From positions 62,001-126,000 of the forward strand of contig NZ_FTOV01000011.1 of NCBI RefSeq assembly GCF_900156825.1: DNA of 64,000 nucleotides, written 5' to 3'. Positions 15,670-23,606 of this stretch are shown one piece after another. Made by a program: the position numbers and the translations under genes. The notes beneath the pieces were generated by a model. It saw only the letters and a list, made by a program, of their open reading frames with translations, ran no database searches and was not told the DNA's origin. Each line of letters begins with the position of its first letter. Position 1 is the first letter of the stretch. The stretch is from Chryseobacterium gambrini (lineage in GTDB: Bacteria > Bacteroidota > Bacteroidia > Flavobacteriales > Weeksellaceae).

Positions 15670-16012
15670 ATTTTAGATTTTAATGTTTCACTGTCATTCT
15701 GATCGGAACGAAGTGGAGTGAAGAATCTCTAAAAAAGAATATTTAGATTCCTCCTTCGTCAGAATGACAATGTGTATAAAAATTTATTTGAATATACTTT
15801 ATTTATCATGCTTGGATTTTAACCGCGAAGAGCACTAAAGATTTGATAAGGAACACAATAGTTGTGAGCTTTGTGGATCACCTTAGTGTACGTTGTGGTA
15901 AAAAAATAATAATGATTACAGTAAGCAACATTTAATTATAGCATATTGCGGATAATCAGGAAAATTTAAATTGTTTTCTAATTTAAAAAGAAAAAAAACC
16001 TTTAAACAAAGC
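15670..16012. repeat. Intergenic region with two inverted repeat elements
   Basis: No gene seen. At 15693-15768 GTCATTCTGATC opens and CGTCAGAATGAC closes an imperfect hairpin containing GAAGAATCTC, a family seen again near 34.4 kb. At 15817-15905 a TTTTAACCGCGAAGAGCAC half faces CGTTGTGGTAAAA, a member of the AACCACAAAG-type repeat also present at 33472-33630. Confidence 0.55.
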
Positions 16013-16046
16013 AAAAAGTAGATTCTCAATGGGGAATCTACTTTTT
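16013..16046. terminator. Strong terminator hairpin upstream of the DUF2589 operon
   Basis: Arms AAAAAGTAGATTC and GAATCTACTTTTT around an 8-base loop, continuing into a T run. It lies 343 bases after the SDR stop, insulating the following operon from upstream transcription. Confidence 0.8.
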
Positions 16047-16111
16047 TTATTTGGGTGATTTTACGGTTGAAATTTAGGTGATTTACTGAGACATCTCATC
16101 ACGCACGACTA

Positions 16112-16119
16112 TAAATTTG
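16112..16119 (+). promoter_or_regulatory. -7 box of the DUF2589 operon
   Basis: TAAATTTG matches TAnnTTTG, 34 bases before the ATG at 16154 and after the terminator at 16013-16046. It is the likely promoter for 16154-18319. Confidence 0.5.
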
Positions 16120-16153
16120 CAGTATCAATTTTTAATAACCTAAACAACCAAAC

Positions 16154-17026
16154 ATGGAAACATTAAAGTCGGTGTTGGAAGCGAACCACACCAAGAAAAC
16201 AAAAAGTGAATTAATTGATTTATTAACAGGACTGGAAAAATCTTTAAGTCCCGCAGTTTACGAAAAAGTTTCAGGTATTGAAACGTCAGAACTTTCTTCT
16301 CTTTCCAACAAAGAATTGGTAAGCATTATTGAAGACTTCAAAAAAAATTACGATGAGAAGTGGGAAAAATCTTTCGCAGCCGTTTCTTCAGAAATCATGA
16401 AAATGATGGCAGGAAGAATGGCGGCAGACGATCAGGTTTTCAAAACTTCAGGAGCCGAAAGCGCAGATTTTGCAGCAGAATTGGGAAGCATCGATTTTGC
16501 AACCATCATCGGAGGTCCGTTGGATGCGTGTGTAAAAGCACAGTCGAACGCATCAATCAGCACAGTAAATTTCATCAAAGAAGTAGGATTCGAGCAGGAT
16601 GGAAGCGACAGCAAACTTCGTATGGCGGAATTCAAGTACAAAAAAATGGGACCAAACCCCGATTTTGATCCGGCAGAACCCGAAAGTTCCACCAATCCTA
16701 AAGAAACAATGAACGATGTTGAAATTTCAGTTCCTTTCATTGCATTACTAAATGTTCCGAGCTTCAGAATTGAAACCTGCGAAGTGGATTTCAATGTAAA
16801 ATTAAATTCTACTTACACCAAAGATGTAAGCGATGAATTCGGGATTACTGCGGGAGCTTCAGGAGGTTTCGGACCGGTGAAGTTTAAAGTGGATGTTTCT
16901 TACAAAAGAACTTCAGCCACAGGAATTAAAGTGGAAAAAGAATATTCTCTGGGCGTAAAAGTAAGAGCAACCAACGACGAAATGCCTGCAGGATTGGAAA
17001 AAGTTTTAGGATTACTTGCACAATAA
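16154..17026 (+). CDS. DUF2589 domain protein
   Basis: A 290-residue soluble protein without signal peptide or membrane helix. Residues 1-110 are helical and charged. The DUF2589 core begins at about 115 with IDFATIIGGPLDACVKAQSNASISTVNFIKEVGF. It continues with VEISVPFIALLNVPSFRIETCEVDFNVKLNS and a glycine-rich segment ITAGASGGFGPVKFKVDVSY, predicting a beta-rich C-terminal half. DUF2589 has no assigned function that I know. It is the first gene of a tight group: a related-looking protein starts 16 bases after its stop, a third overlaps that, and a subtilase with a propeptide-like protein follows. A cytosolic structural or effector role is an inference. Confidence 0.82.
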   Translation: METLKSVLEANHTKKTKSELIDLLTGLEKSLSPAVYEKVSGIETSELSSLSNKELVSIIEDFKKNYDEKWEKSFAAVSSEIMKMMAGRMAADDQVFKTSGAESADFAAELGSIDFATIIGGPLDACVKAQSNASISTVNFIKEVGFEQDGSDSKLRMAEFKYKKMGPNPDFDPAEPESSTNPKETMNDVEISVPFIALLNVPSFRIETCEVDFNVKLNSTYTKDVSDEFGITAGASGGFGPVKFKVDVSYKRTSATGIKVEKEYSLGVKVRATNDEMPAGLEKVLGLLAQ

Positions 17027-17042
17027 AAACCCTTTACGAGAA

Positions 17043-17741
17043 ATGATTAAATTATCAGATTACCTGGATTATCTCAACAACGAGATAATTCAGGCTCGTA
17101 AAAAAGCAGACGAAAATGCGGTAATGATCGCAAAAGAATATGCTAAACACGAGTATTTAAAGTTTTTTAAAGTTCCAAGATATTCGCTTCCGAGTGTAAA
17201 GATGGATATTCCCATCAAGATCACGGATATTGATGCAGATTCGAAGTACAATTTCAAGTACAGCGAAGATCAGCTTGTGGAAGATGTTAACAAAAAAATC
17301 CGCCTTGTCAATAAAGAGAAAAACCTCAACATGACAGAGATCAGTAAAAAACAGCTTCAGACCAAAGAATTTACCAGTCTTTTTAAAGCACTTGAAACCG
17401 GAGACCAGAAATTCGGAAAAAAACCTTCTGTGGAATTGCTTAAAGTTGATCTCAGACAGAATGTTAAAAGTTTAAATTCCGGAATTTTCCGCGTGCAGGA
17501 AGGAAACGGCGAAGAGGAAGTGAATGAGCTGAAAGAAATTTTTAGTAATGCTTTGCTGAACAGATTCAGCCTCGTGAATTCTAAAATCAATAACATCTAC
17601 ATCGATCCCAATACCAACTCTGCGGAAGATAAAGACAAGCTTTTCGTCAATCTTCATGTGGAAATGGAAGACGAAGGAATCAGAATCGTCTCTTTTAAAG
17701 ACAAAGACGGCAAAGAAGTCGAACAGATAATTTTTGAGTAA
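17043..17741 (+). CDS. Unknown protein, DUF2589 partner
   Basis: A 232-residue protein starting at ATG 17043 (MIKLSDYLDYLNNEII); a TTG at 17016 extends the frame into the previous gene and is rejected. I do not recognise a named domain. The N-terminus is helical (ARKKADENAVMIAKEYAKHEY). The phrase KVPRYSLPSVKMDIPIKITDI at about 45-65 echoes the VPF-LLNVPSFRIETCEVDF phrase of the DUF2589 protein, suggesting a shared beta fold. A lysine-rich middle and a strand-rich end (LFVNLHVEMEDEGIRIVSF) follow. It overlaps the next gene by one base (TAATG), indicating translational coupling. It is likely cytosolic. Confidence 0.75.
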   Translation: MIKLSDYLDYLNNEIIQARKKADENAVMIAKEYAKHEYLKFFKVPRYSLPSVKMDIPIKITDIDADSKYNFKYSEDQLVEDVNKKIRLVNKEKNLNMTEISKKQLQTKEFTSLFKALETGDQKFGKKPSVELLKVDLRQNVKSLNSGIFRVQEGNGEEEVNELKEIFSNALLNRFSLVNSKINNIYIDPNTNSAEDKDKLFVNLHVEMEDEGIRIVSFKDKDGKEVEQIIFE

Positions 17742-18319
17742 TGCAGGAACTTGTTCATCATACGATACAGAAAATTCAGGGATTGCTTGAGCATTTTAAT
17801 AAAGTTCAGGAGCTTTATCTGTCGAAGTCTTTCGATTTTGATGCGCAGTTTGAGGAATTTCTCTACGAATTTTTAGATTACCTGAAAACCAAAGGAAATA
17901 CTACGTACGAATCCGAAGTTTTAAAGGTTATGAACATGATTTCCACTGTAAAAAGAGGGTTTAATCCTGTTCAGATGGAAAAAATAGCTTCGGGAAAACG
18001 TGAGCTGACTTGGGGATTTTCATTTAGTGCAATGGAAAGTGTACACAAGTTTTTAATGGAAATGTATACCAAAGAGCATAAAAAACTGGATGAAGCAGAA
18101 GAAATTTTGTCAGGATTAATAGTTTCTCTCTATCAAAACGGAATACTGAACGACGAAATCGTGAAAAGTCTCGCCAATGTACCAAAAATTGAAGACTTCT
18201 GGAATTCTTTAATCAAACAAAACACTCAGATTTCAGGAATCAATAAAAAACTCAGATTACAGATGATCTCGGAAGACATTTACCTGCTTCTTGAAAAAGT
18301 CCTTTTGAAATTAAACTAA
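17741..18319 (+). CDS. Unknown helical protein, third gene of DUF2589 operon
   Basis: A 192-residue, almost wholly helical, cytosolic-looking protein with no recognised domain. It begins MQELVHHTIQKIQGLLEHFNKVQELYL. It has acidic aromatic stretches (FDFDAQFEEFLYEFLDYLKTK) and ends in amphipathic helices (RLQMISEDIYLLLEKVLLKLN). The ATG overlaps the upstream stop in TAATG, so translation is coupled and the products may form a complex. A 162-base gap holding a repeat separates it from the subtilase gene. It could be an adaptor or chaperone of the two preceding proteins; that is inference from coupling only. Confidence 0.72.
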   Translation: MQELVHHTIQKIQGLLEHFNKVQELYLSKSFDFDAQFEEFLYEFLDYLKTKGNTTYESEVLKVMNMISTVKRGFNPVQMEKIASGKRELTWGFSFSAMESVHKFLMEMYTKEHKKLDEAEEILSGLIVSLYQNGILNDEIVKSLANVPKIEDFWNSLIKQNTQISGINKKLRLQMISEDIYLLLEKVLLKLN

Positions 18320-18334
18320 TCTGTAATAATTTAA

Positions 18335-18432
18335 AATCTCTGTGTTTGTTAATTTAAGTGAAATCGAAGATTCGACGTAGTCAAACACCTTTGTGAGCCT
18401 TAAAAACAATTAGTTGAAAAAAAACTTATTGC
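18335..18432. repeat. Degenerate TTTGCG-type intergenic repeat
   Basis: CTCTGTGTTTGTTAATTTAAG, then CACCTTTGTGAGCC and TTAAAAACAATTAGTTGAAAA resemble the elements at 22386-22475, 39585-39658 and 39985-40065, which share a CTTAAAAnCnnTTAGT core. No coding signal. Confidence 0.45.
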
Positions 18433-18481
18433 CCTTTGTATTAAAATTAAAAGGCGAATAATAGATTTAAAAACAAAACCC

Positions 18482-19738
18482 ATGGAAAATGAAAGATACA
18501 TTGTTGTTCTCGAAGATCAGCATAAAAATTCCCTCAAAAAAATTGAAAATGAATTTGATGTAAACATTACCTCATCAGAATTTCTTTCCGCAGAAAACCG
18601 AGCCTATGATGTTATTGATGAAGATAACGGAGTCCTCTACAAAAATCTGGGTGTTCTTGTGGTTGAAAATATGGATGAAGCACAGTTGAAAAGCGCTGTG
18701 AAAAACGATTCTAACCCGATCGTTTATTTTGAAAAAGAAAGAGATTTTTTTTCGGCGGATGAACTCTCCCTCATCAGTGAACTGAAAAAGCAGTCCGCAG
18801 AGATTGCCGACAAAATCACCGAGCTGGAAAAATACATTATAAATAAACCGTTACCCCAAAAACCTTTAGTGGAAATGGAATGGGGGCTCAAAGCTTTGGG
18901 TCTCGGAAATTCATTATACACGGGAAAAGGTGTTGATATCTGTATTCTGGATACAGGTCTCGAACTTTCTCATCCCGATTTTTTCGGAAAAAATATTGAA
19001 GGGAAATCCTTTATTGCCGGAGAAGACTGGAACCGCGATCCGAACGGTCACGGAACCCACTGTGCAGGAGTTGCGACAGGAAACATACGACTGGATAACG
19101 GAAAACGGTACGGAATCGCAAAAGAGGCTAATTTAAAAATTGCAAAAGTGCTTTCCGATGCAGGAAAAGGAACCACAAGCAGCGTTATTGATGCCATAGA
19201 CTGGGCAATTACAAAGAAATTCAGAATTCTGTCCCTTTCACTCGCTTCTCCCGTTCTGCTGAATGAAGCACCTTCCCCGCTTTTTGAAACCGTGGGTGCA
19301 AGAGCTTTGGAAAACAACTGCATCATTATTGCAGCAGCAGGAAACGACAGCAACAGACCGGCTGTTCCCAAACCTGTCTCAATGCCCGCAAACTCCATGT
19401 CCGTAATGGCAGTCGGAGCGATTGACGGACAAATGAAAGTGGCTAAATTTTCCAACGCGGGCTTAAATCCTTCAACCGGAGGAAACGTCAATATCTGCGC
19501 TCCCGGAGTCGATATCATCAGTTCTTATCCCAAAAATTCTAAGAATAAAAACAGCAATTATTACGCAATGAGCGGAACAAGCATGGCAACACCGCATGTT
19601 TCAGGTCTTATTGCCTTATATATGGAACAGTTTCCCGAAAAATCGGCAAAAGAAATCTGGGAACTCGTAGAAATGAAGGCAAAGCCCATCGAAGGTTTGA
19701 AATACAGAGACATCGGAAACGGACTTATACAGATATAA
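18482..19738 (+). CDS. S8 subtilisin-like serine peptidase, no signal peptide
   Basis: A 418-residue subtilase with a complete catalytic set: D157 (CILDTGLELSHPD), H190 (NGHGTHCAGVATG), oxyanion N288 (AAAGNDS) and S367 (GTSMATPHVSGL). Residues 1-90 form a propeptide-like domain (RYIVVL, YKNLGVLVVEN) resembling I9 intramolecular chaperones, followed by a linker helix at 92-118. There is no export signal, so it should act in the cytosol, unusual for a Bacteroidota subtilase. A 65-residue protein similar to its own propeptide is encoded immediately after, overlapping by one base. It probably belongs functionally with the DUF2589 group upstream, whose products may be its substrates or scaffold. 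Confidence 0.9.
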   Translation: MENERYIVVLEDQHKNSLKKIENEFDVNITSSEFLSAENRAYDVIDEDNGVLYKNLGVLVVENMDEAQLKSAVKNDSNPIVYFEKERDFFSADELSLISELKKQSAEIADKITELEKYIINKPLPQKPLVEMEWGLKALGLGNSLYTGKGVDICILDTGLELSHPDFFGKNIEGKSFIAGEDWNRDPNGHGTHCAGVATGNIRLDNGKRYGIAKEANLKIAKVLSDAGKGTTSSVIDAIDWAITKKFRILSLSLASPVLLNEAPSPLFETVGARALENNCIIIAAAGNDSNRPAVPKPVSMPANSMSVMAVGAIDGQMKVAKFSNAGLNPSTGGNVNICAPGVDIISSYPKNSKNKNSNYYAMSGTSMATPHVSGLIALYMEQFPEKSAKEIWELVEMKAKPIEGLKYRDIGNGLIQI

Positions 19739-19935
19739 TGATGAAAACATACTTAGCAGTTCTCAAAAAAAATACAGATATCAGACAGCTTGAAAAAGAA
19801 CTGAAAAAAAACAATGTAAAATTGTCTGCCCACTATAAAACCATCGGAGTAGTAAAACTCGAAAGCGAAAAGCCGGTTTCAGATAAAGATTTTGAGCAGT
19901 ATTTTCTTTCTATGGAAGAAGATAAAGAAATTTAA
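19738..19935 (+). CDS. Small I9-propeptide-like protein, putative protease inhibitor
   Basis: A 65-residue protein (MMKTYLAVLKKNTDIRQL, ending MEEDKEI) whose ATG overlaps the subtilase stop. YLAVLKK near the start and YKTIGVVKLES at about 34-44 align by eye with YIVVLED and YKNLGVLVVEN in the subtilase propeptide, including the spacing to a helix rich in K/E. I9 propeptides and stand-alone I9 proteins inhibit subtilases by occupying the active-site cleft with their C-terminal tail. I therefore infer a dedicated cytosolic inhibitor or folding helper. The frame is intact and coupling suggests stoichiometric expression. The similarity needs a profile search to confirm. Confidence 0.7.
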   Translation: MMKTYLAVLKKNTDIRQLEKELKKNNVKLSAHYKTIGVVKLESEKPVSDKDFEQYFLSMEEDKEI

Positions 19936-19954
19936 CAAGATAAATGAAGACATC

Positions 19955-19985
19955 AGACTTTTCTGTCCGGAGAAGTCTTATTTTT
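19955..19985 (+). terminator. Terminator after the subtilase/inhibitor pair
   Basis: AGACTTTTC pairs with GAGAAGTCT (one G-U pair) and is followed by TTATTTTT, 20 bases past the stop of the 65-residue gene. Confidence 0.6.
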
Positions 19986-19986
19986 G
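19979..19986 (+). promoter_or_regulatory. -7 box of the M1 peptidase gene
   Basis: TATTTTTG matches TAnnTTTG, 28 bases before ATG 20015. It overlaps the T run of the preceding terminator, so termination and initiation share bases. Confidence 0.4.
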
Positions 19987-20014
19987 TTTACTTTGTTAAA
20001 TTAAAAATAGTAAT

Positions 20015-22213
20015 ATGAACTTCAAAATTCCAACCCTTGTTTCTGCGCTTGCCGTGATGTTCTTTTCACAGTCTGCTTTGGCTCAGGAAGCCCCGAAATA
20101 CAGCTACGTAGAAGCTTTCAAACCATTTTTCTATACACAGACAGGTACGCCTACAAGATCCGCAAGCGGACAGCCGGGACACGCCTACTGGCAAAATTCG
20201 GCAAGTTACAATCTCGATGTAAGCCTTAACGAAGCCAAAAACGAACTTTCGGGAACTGCGGAAATCACTTATACAAACAACAGTCCGGATAAATTAGGTT
20301 TTTTATGGCTGCAGCTCGACCAGAATTTATTTGCAAAAGATTCAAGAGGAAATGCAGTCGTACCGACTTCGGGAAGCCGAAACGGAGCGCACGGTGAGGA
20401 ATTTGACGGCGGTTACAAAATAAAATCGGTAAAACTGGACGGAAAGGATGTGAAATATACGATTACTGATACCAGAATGCAGATCGATCTTCCAGCAGAA
20501 CTGAAAGCGATGGGAGGCGTCGCAAAAATTAGGATTGAATATTCTTTCCTTTCTCCAAAATACGGTTCCGACAGAATGGGAATTCAAGATACGAAAAACG
20601 GAAAAATCTTTACGATAGCACAATGGTATCCGAGAATGTGTGTGTATGATGATGTCATGGGATGGAATACGCTGCCTTATCTTGGTGCTTCGGAATTTTA
20701 TCTGGAATACGGAGATATTACGGCAAACATTACCGTTCCTGCCAATCATTATGTGGTGGCTTCAGGAGAATTGCTGAATTCAAAAGAAGTGTATTCCAAA
20801 GAAGAAATCAGCCGATGGGATCAGGCAAAGAACAGTGATAAAACAGTGATGATCCGTTCCGAATCTGAATTAGGAAAAAATAATTCCTCAGGAACAAAAA
20901 CATGGAAATTTAAAATCAATCAGGCAAGAGATTTTGCTTGGGCTTCCTCTCCTGCATTTATTCTGGATGCCGCAAAAATTAACCTTCCGAGCGGAAAAAA
21001 ATCTTTGGCAATCTCTGCTTATCCTGTAGAAAGTGTAGGGAAAGAGGCATGGAGCAGATCTACAGAATACACAAAAGCGGCGATTGAGCATTACTCTGCA
21101 AAATGGTACGAATACACCTATCCGGCTGCAACCAACGTGGCAGGAAATGAAGGCGGAATGGAATATCCGGGAATTGTTTTCTGCCATATGGATTCCAAAG
21201 GCGGCGATCTTTGGGGTGTTACAGATCATGAATTCGGGCACAACTGGTTCCCGATGATTGTGGGTTCCAACGAAAGATTATTTGCTTGGATGGATGAAGG
21301 ATTTAATACATTCATCAACGAACTTTCTACGGAAGCTTTCAACAAAGGTGAGTATTACGAAAAGAAAAATATTGCGCAGATGAGCGGATATATTATGAGT
21401 GACGGTTTTGAACCCATCATGGTAGGTCCGGATAATATGAAAGAAAACAGCATCGGAGCTTTGGCGTATTTCAAACCGGGAATGGGACTGCAAATCTTAA
21501 GAGAATCTATTTTAGGACCTGAAAAATTCGACAAGGCATTCAGAACCTATGTTGAAAGATGGGCTTTCAAACATCCTACACCTTGGGATTTTTTCCACAC
21601 GATGGAAAATGTGTCGGGTGAAGAGCTGAACTGGTTCTGGAGAGGCTGGTTCATCAACAAATGGAAAATCGATCAGGGCATTAAAAATGTAAAATACGTT
21701 AACGGAGACTTTAAAAACGGAGCGCAGATCACGGTTGAAAATATCGGACAGTTACCAATGCCGACCAACGTTCAGGTTAAATTTAAAGACGGAACACAGC
21801 AGATGGTAAAACTGCCGATCGAGGTCTGGAAAAGAAATACGGAATGGACATTCAGAATCAATTCCACAAAAGAAATCGATCAGGTGAAACTGGATCCAAA
21901 TTCAGAAATTCCGGATGTAGATTCTAAAAATAACACCTGGAGTTCCGCGGATGCAAAACCGACAGAAAAAGTAAATCTTAAAGAATTTACGGGAACTTTC
22001 GGAAGCAAGGATCTTCCGATGAAAATTGTATTTACAGAGAAAAACAACCAGCTTTTTGCTCAGGCAACAGGACAGCAGGAATTTCCTCTGGAATATACCG
22101 GGAACAATACGTTCAGTCTGGAAATGGCGCAGATTTCTTTAACTTTCAGTCAGGATAAAAAATCATTTACCTTTAAGCAGAACGGAAGAGAATTTAAATT
22201 TAATAAAGAATAA
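20015..22213 (+). CDS. Secreted M1 family metallopeptidase
   Basis: A 732-residue zinc aminopeptidase-like protein with a Sec signal (1-24, ALAQEAP). The M1 N-terminal beta domain contains [24 protein letters not shown]. The zinc motif [25 protein letters not shown] (about 405-429) gives HExxH plus the distal glutamate within WMDEG. The exopeptidase GAMEN motif is replaced by GGMEYPGI, common in Bacteroidota members. The last 90 residues form an extra beta domain. It is likely periplasmic or surface-located, digesting peptides. A second M1 peptidase lies at 23607 with only about 1.4 kb between them; low overall identity suggests an old duplication. Confidence 0.92.
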   Translation: MNFKIPTLVSALAVMFFSQSALAQEAPKYSYVEAFKPFFYTQTGTPTRSASGQPGHAYWQNSASYNLDVSLNEAKNELSGTAEITYTNNSPDKLGFLWLQLDQNLFAKDSRGNAVVPTSGSRNGAHGEEFDGGYKIKSVKLDGKDVKYTITDTRMQIDLPAELKAMGGVAKIRIEYSFLSPKYGSDRMGIQDTKNGKIFTIAQWYPRMCVYDDVMGWNTLPYLGASEFYLEYGDITANITVPANHYVVASGELLNSKEVYSKEEISRWDQAKNSDKTVMIRSESELGKNNSSGTKTWKFKINQARDFAWASSPAFILDAAKINLPSGKKSLAISAYPVESVGKEAWSRSTEYTKAAIEHYSAKWYEYTYPAATNVAGNEGGMEYPGIVFCHMDSKGGDLWGVTDHEFGHNWFPMIVGSNERLFAWMDEGFNTFINELSTEAFNKGEYYEKKNIAQMSGYIMSDGFEPIMVGPDNMKENSIGALAYFKPGMGLQILRESILGPEKFDKAFRTYVERWAFKHPTPWDFFHTMENVSGEELNWFWRGWFINKWKIDQGIKNVKYVNGDFKNGAQITVENIGQLPMPTNVQVKFKDGTQQMVKLPIEVWKRNTEWTFRINSTKEIDQVKLDPNSEIPDVDSKNNTWSSADAKPTEKVNLKEFTGTFGSKDLPMKIVFTEKNNQLFAQATGQQEFPLEYTGNNTFSLEMAQISLTFSQDKKSFTFKQNGREFKFNKE

Positions 22214-22516
22214 TTTTAATCTTTTTGAACCATTAAGTTCTAAATTGAGAGGGTAAACTGTATTAAGGAAAATCATTTTTTTAAATCTTAAAAATTAGAA
22301 ACTTATATATTCTTAACTCCTTAAATCCATCTTAAGGTTCAATTTAAATAATATATGATTGTCCGTAATTTGCCATAATTGGAAAATCTTTGGGTTCTTC
22401 GCTGAGTGAAACGCCTTTGCGAACTTAAAAACAGTTAGTATATAAAGAATCTTTGCGAGTCTTTGCGTTAAAAAAAACAGTTTGATTAATAACGGATAAT
22501 CAATAAATAATAAATC
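22214..22516. repeat. Intergenic region with two repeat elements
   Basis: No gene seen. At 22228-22341 AACCATTAAG opens and CTTAAGGTTCA closes a long AT-rich inverted element related to 33312-33440 and 38218-38332. At 22386-22475 lies a CTTTGCG element (CCTTTGCGAACTTAAAAACA, then CTTTGCGAGTCTTTGCGTTA). Both look like mobile intergenic palindromes rather than regulatory sites. Confidence 0.55.
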
Positions 22517-22548
22517 AAAACTTCGGAAAATACTCCGGAGTTTTTTGT
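22517..22548 (+). terminator. Terminator-like hairpin before the EEP gene
   Basis: AAACTTCGG and CCGGAGTTT (one G-U pair) are followed by a run of T. It lies 300 bases after the M1 gene and about 80 before the next start. Confidence 0.6.
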
Positions 22549-22608
22549 TTTTAAATTGAATTTAATATTAAAATTCCCAATTCTAGAGGCTGTTTTAAGG
22601 AGAAACCT

Positions 22609-22616
22609 TAATTTTG
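22609..22616 (+). promoter_or_regulatory. -7 box of the EEP-family gene
   Basis: TAATTTTG matches TAnnTTTG, 13 bases upstream of the first ATG (22630). The predicted leader is very short, which slightly favours the ATG at 22636. Confidence 0.45.
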
Positions 22617-22629
22617 TTACTTAAAATAG

Positions 22630-23463
22630 ATGATTATGAATTACAGATTTTCAATCGTATTCCTGATGATTTTTGCATTGGGATTTTCGCAGAATCTTAA
22701 GGTGATGAGTTTTAATATCAGACTGAATGTAGATTCGGATAAAGAAAATTCATGGACGAACAGGAAACAGGATGTTGTAGATCTCCTTACGTATTATCAT
22801 CCCGATTATTTCGGCGTTCAGGAAGCGTTGCCGGATCAGATGAAGGATATAAAAAACGGATTGAAAAACTATGATTATGTAGGAGTGGGAAGAGACGACG
22901 GAAAAGAAAAAGGTGAATTTTCGGCTATTTTTTATGATACAGAGAGATTGCAGGTTTTAAAATCGGATACGTTCTGGCTTTCGGAAACTCCTGAAAAACC
23001 ATCAAAAGGGTGGGATGCCGCTTTGAACAGAATCTGTACGTATGCTGTTTTCAGAGATAAAAAATCTAAAAAAGAATTCATGGCACTGAATCTTCATTTC
23101 GATCACATCGGAAATGTAGCAAGAGTGAAGTCTTCAGAATTAATTTTAAAGAAAATCAAAGAAATCAATCCTAAAAATCTGCCTGTAACTGTGAGTGGGG
23201 ATTTTAATTTAACGGAAGATTCAGAACCGATAAAAATTATGTCGCAGAATATGCAGGACAGTTTTTATCATTCAGAAACAAAACATTACGGTCCGAAAGG
23301 AACTTTTACAGGTTTCAATGTAAATGAAATTCCACAGGACAGAATTGATTATATTTTCGTCAAAGGATTTAAGATCAAATCTCACAGACACATCAACGAC
23401 AGAAGAGAAAATCTGCTGTATCCATCGGATCACTTTCCGGTTTTGGTGGATTTAATGTTTTAA
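22630..23463 (+). CDS. Secreted endonuclease/exonuclease/phosphatase family protein
   Basis: A 277-residue member of the EEP (DNase I-like) superfamily with a Sec signal (FSIVFLMIFALGFS, cleavage near FSQNL). Metal and catalytic motifs are present: KVMSFNIRLNV, YFGVQEALPDQ (metal glutamate), LNLHFDHIG, SGDFNLTEDSEP (DxN) and PSDHFPVLVDL (SDH). Close Bacteroidota relatives are annotated as secreted endonucleases or phosphodiesterases; the substrate (DNA, phospholipid or phosphoinositide) cannot be decided. Two in-frame ATGs (22630 and 22636) occur; both keep the signal peptide. It stands alone between terminators and repeats. Confidence 0.88.
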   Translation: MIMNYRFSIVFLMIFALGFSQNLKVMSFNIRLNVDSDKENSWTNRKQDVVDLLTYYHPDYFGVQEALPDQMKDIKNGLKNYDYVGVGRDDGKEKGEFSAIFYDTERLQVLKSDTFWLSETPEKPSKGWDAALNRICTYAVFRDKKSKKEFMALNLHFDHIGNVARVKSSELILKKIKEINPKNLPVTVSGDFNLTEDSEPIKIMSQNMQDSFYHSETKHYGPKGTFTGFNVNEIPQDRIDYIFVKGFKIKSHRHINDRRENLLYPSDHFPVLVDLMF

Positions 23464-23606
23464 AATGGCTCCAGTCAAATATTTAAGATAATAGATGATT
23501 TCTGCTTAATTGTAAGCGATCAAAAAATTATATAAACGGTAATAATTATATTGCCGTTTTTTGTTACTTTTATGTTAAATAAAATACTTATTATAAAAAG
23601 ATTTTA

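Noticed and set aside
15817-15905. Small RNA or riboswitch between SDR and DUF2589 genes
   Set aside because: The sequence is better explained as AACCACAAAG-type inverted repeat DNA; no recognised riboswitch core.
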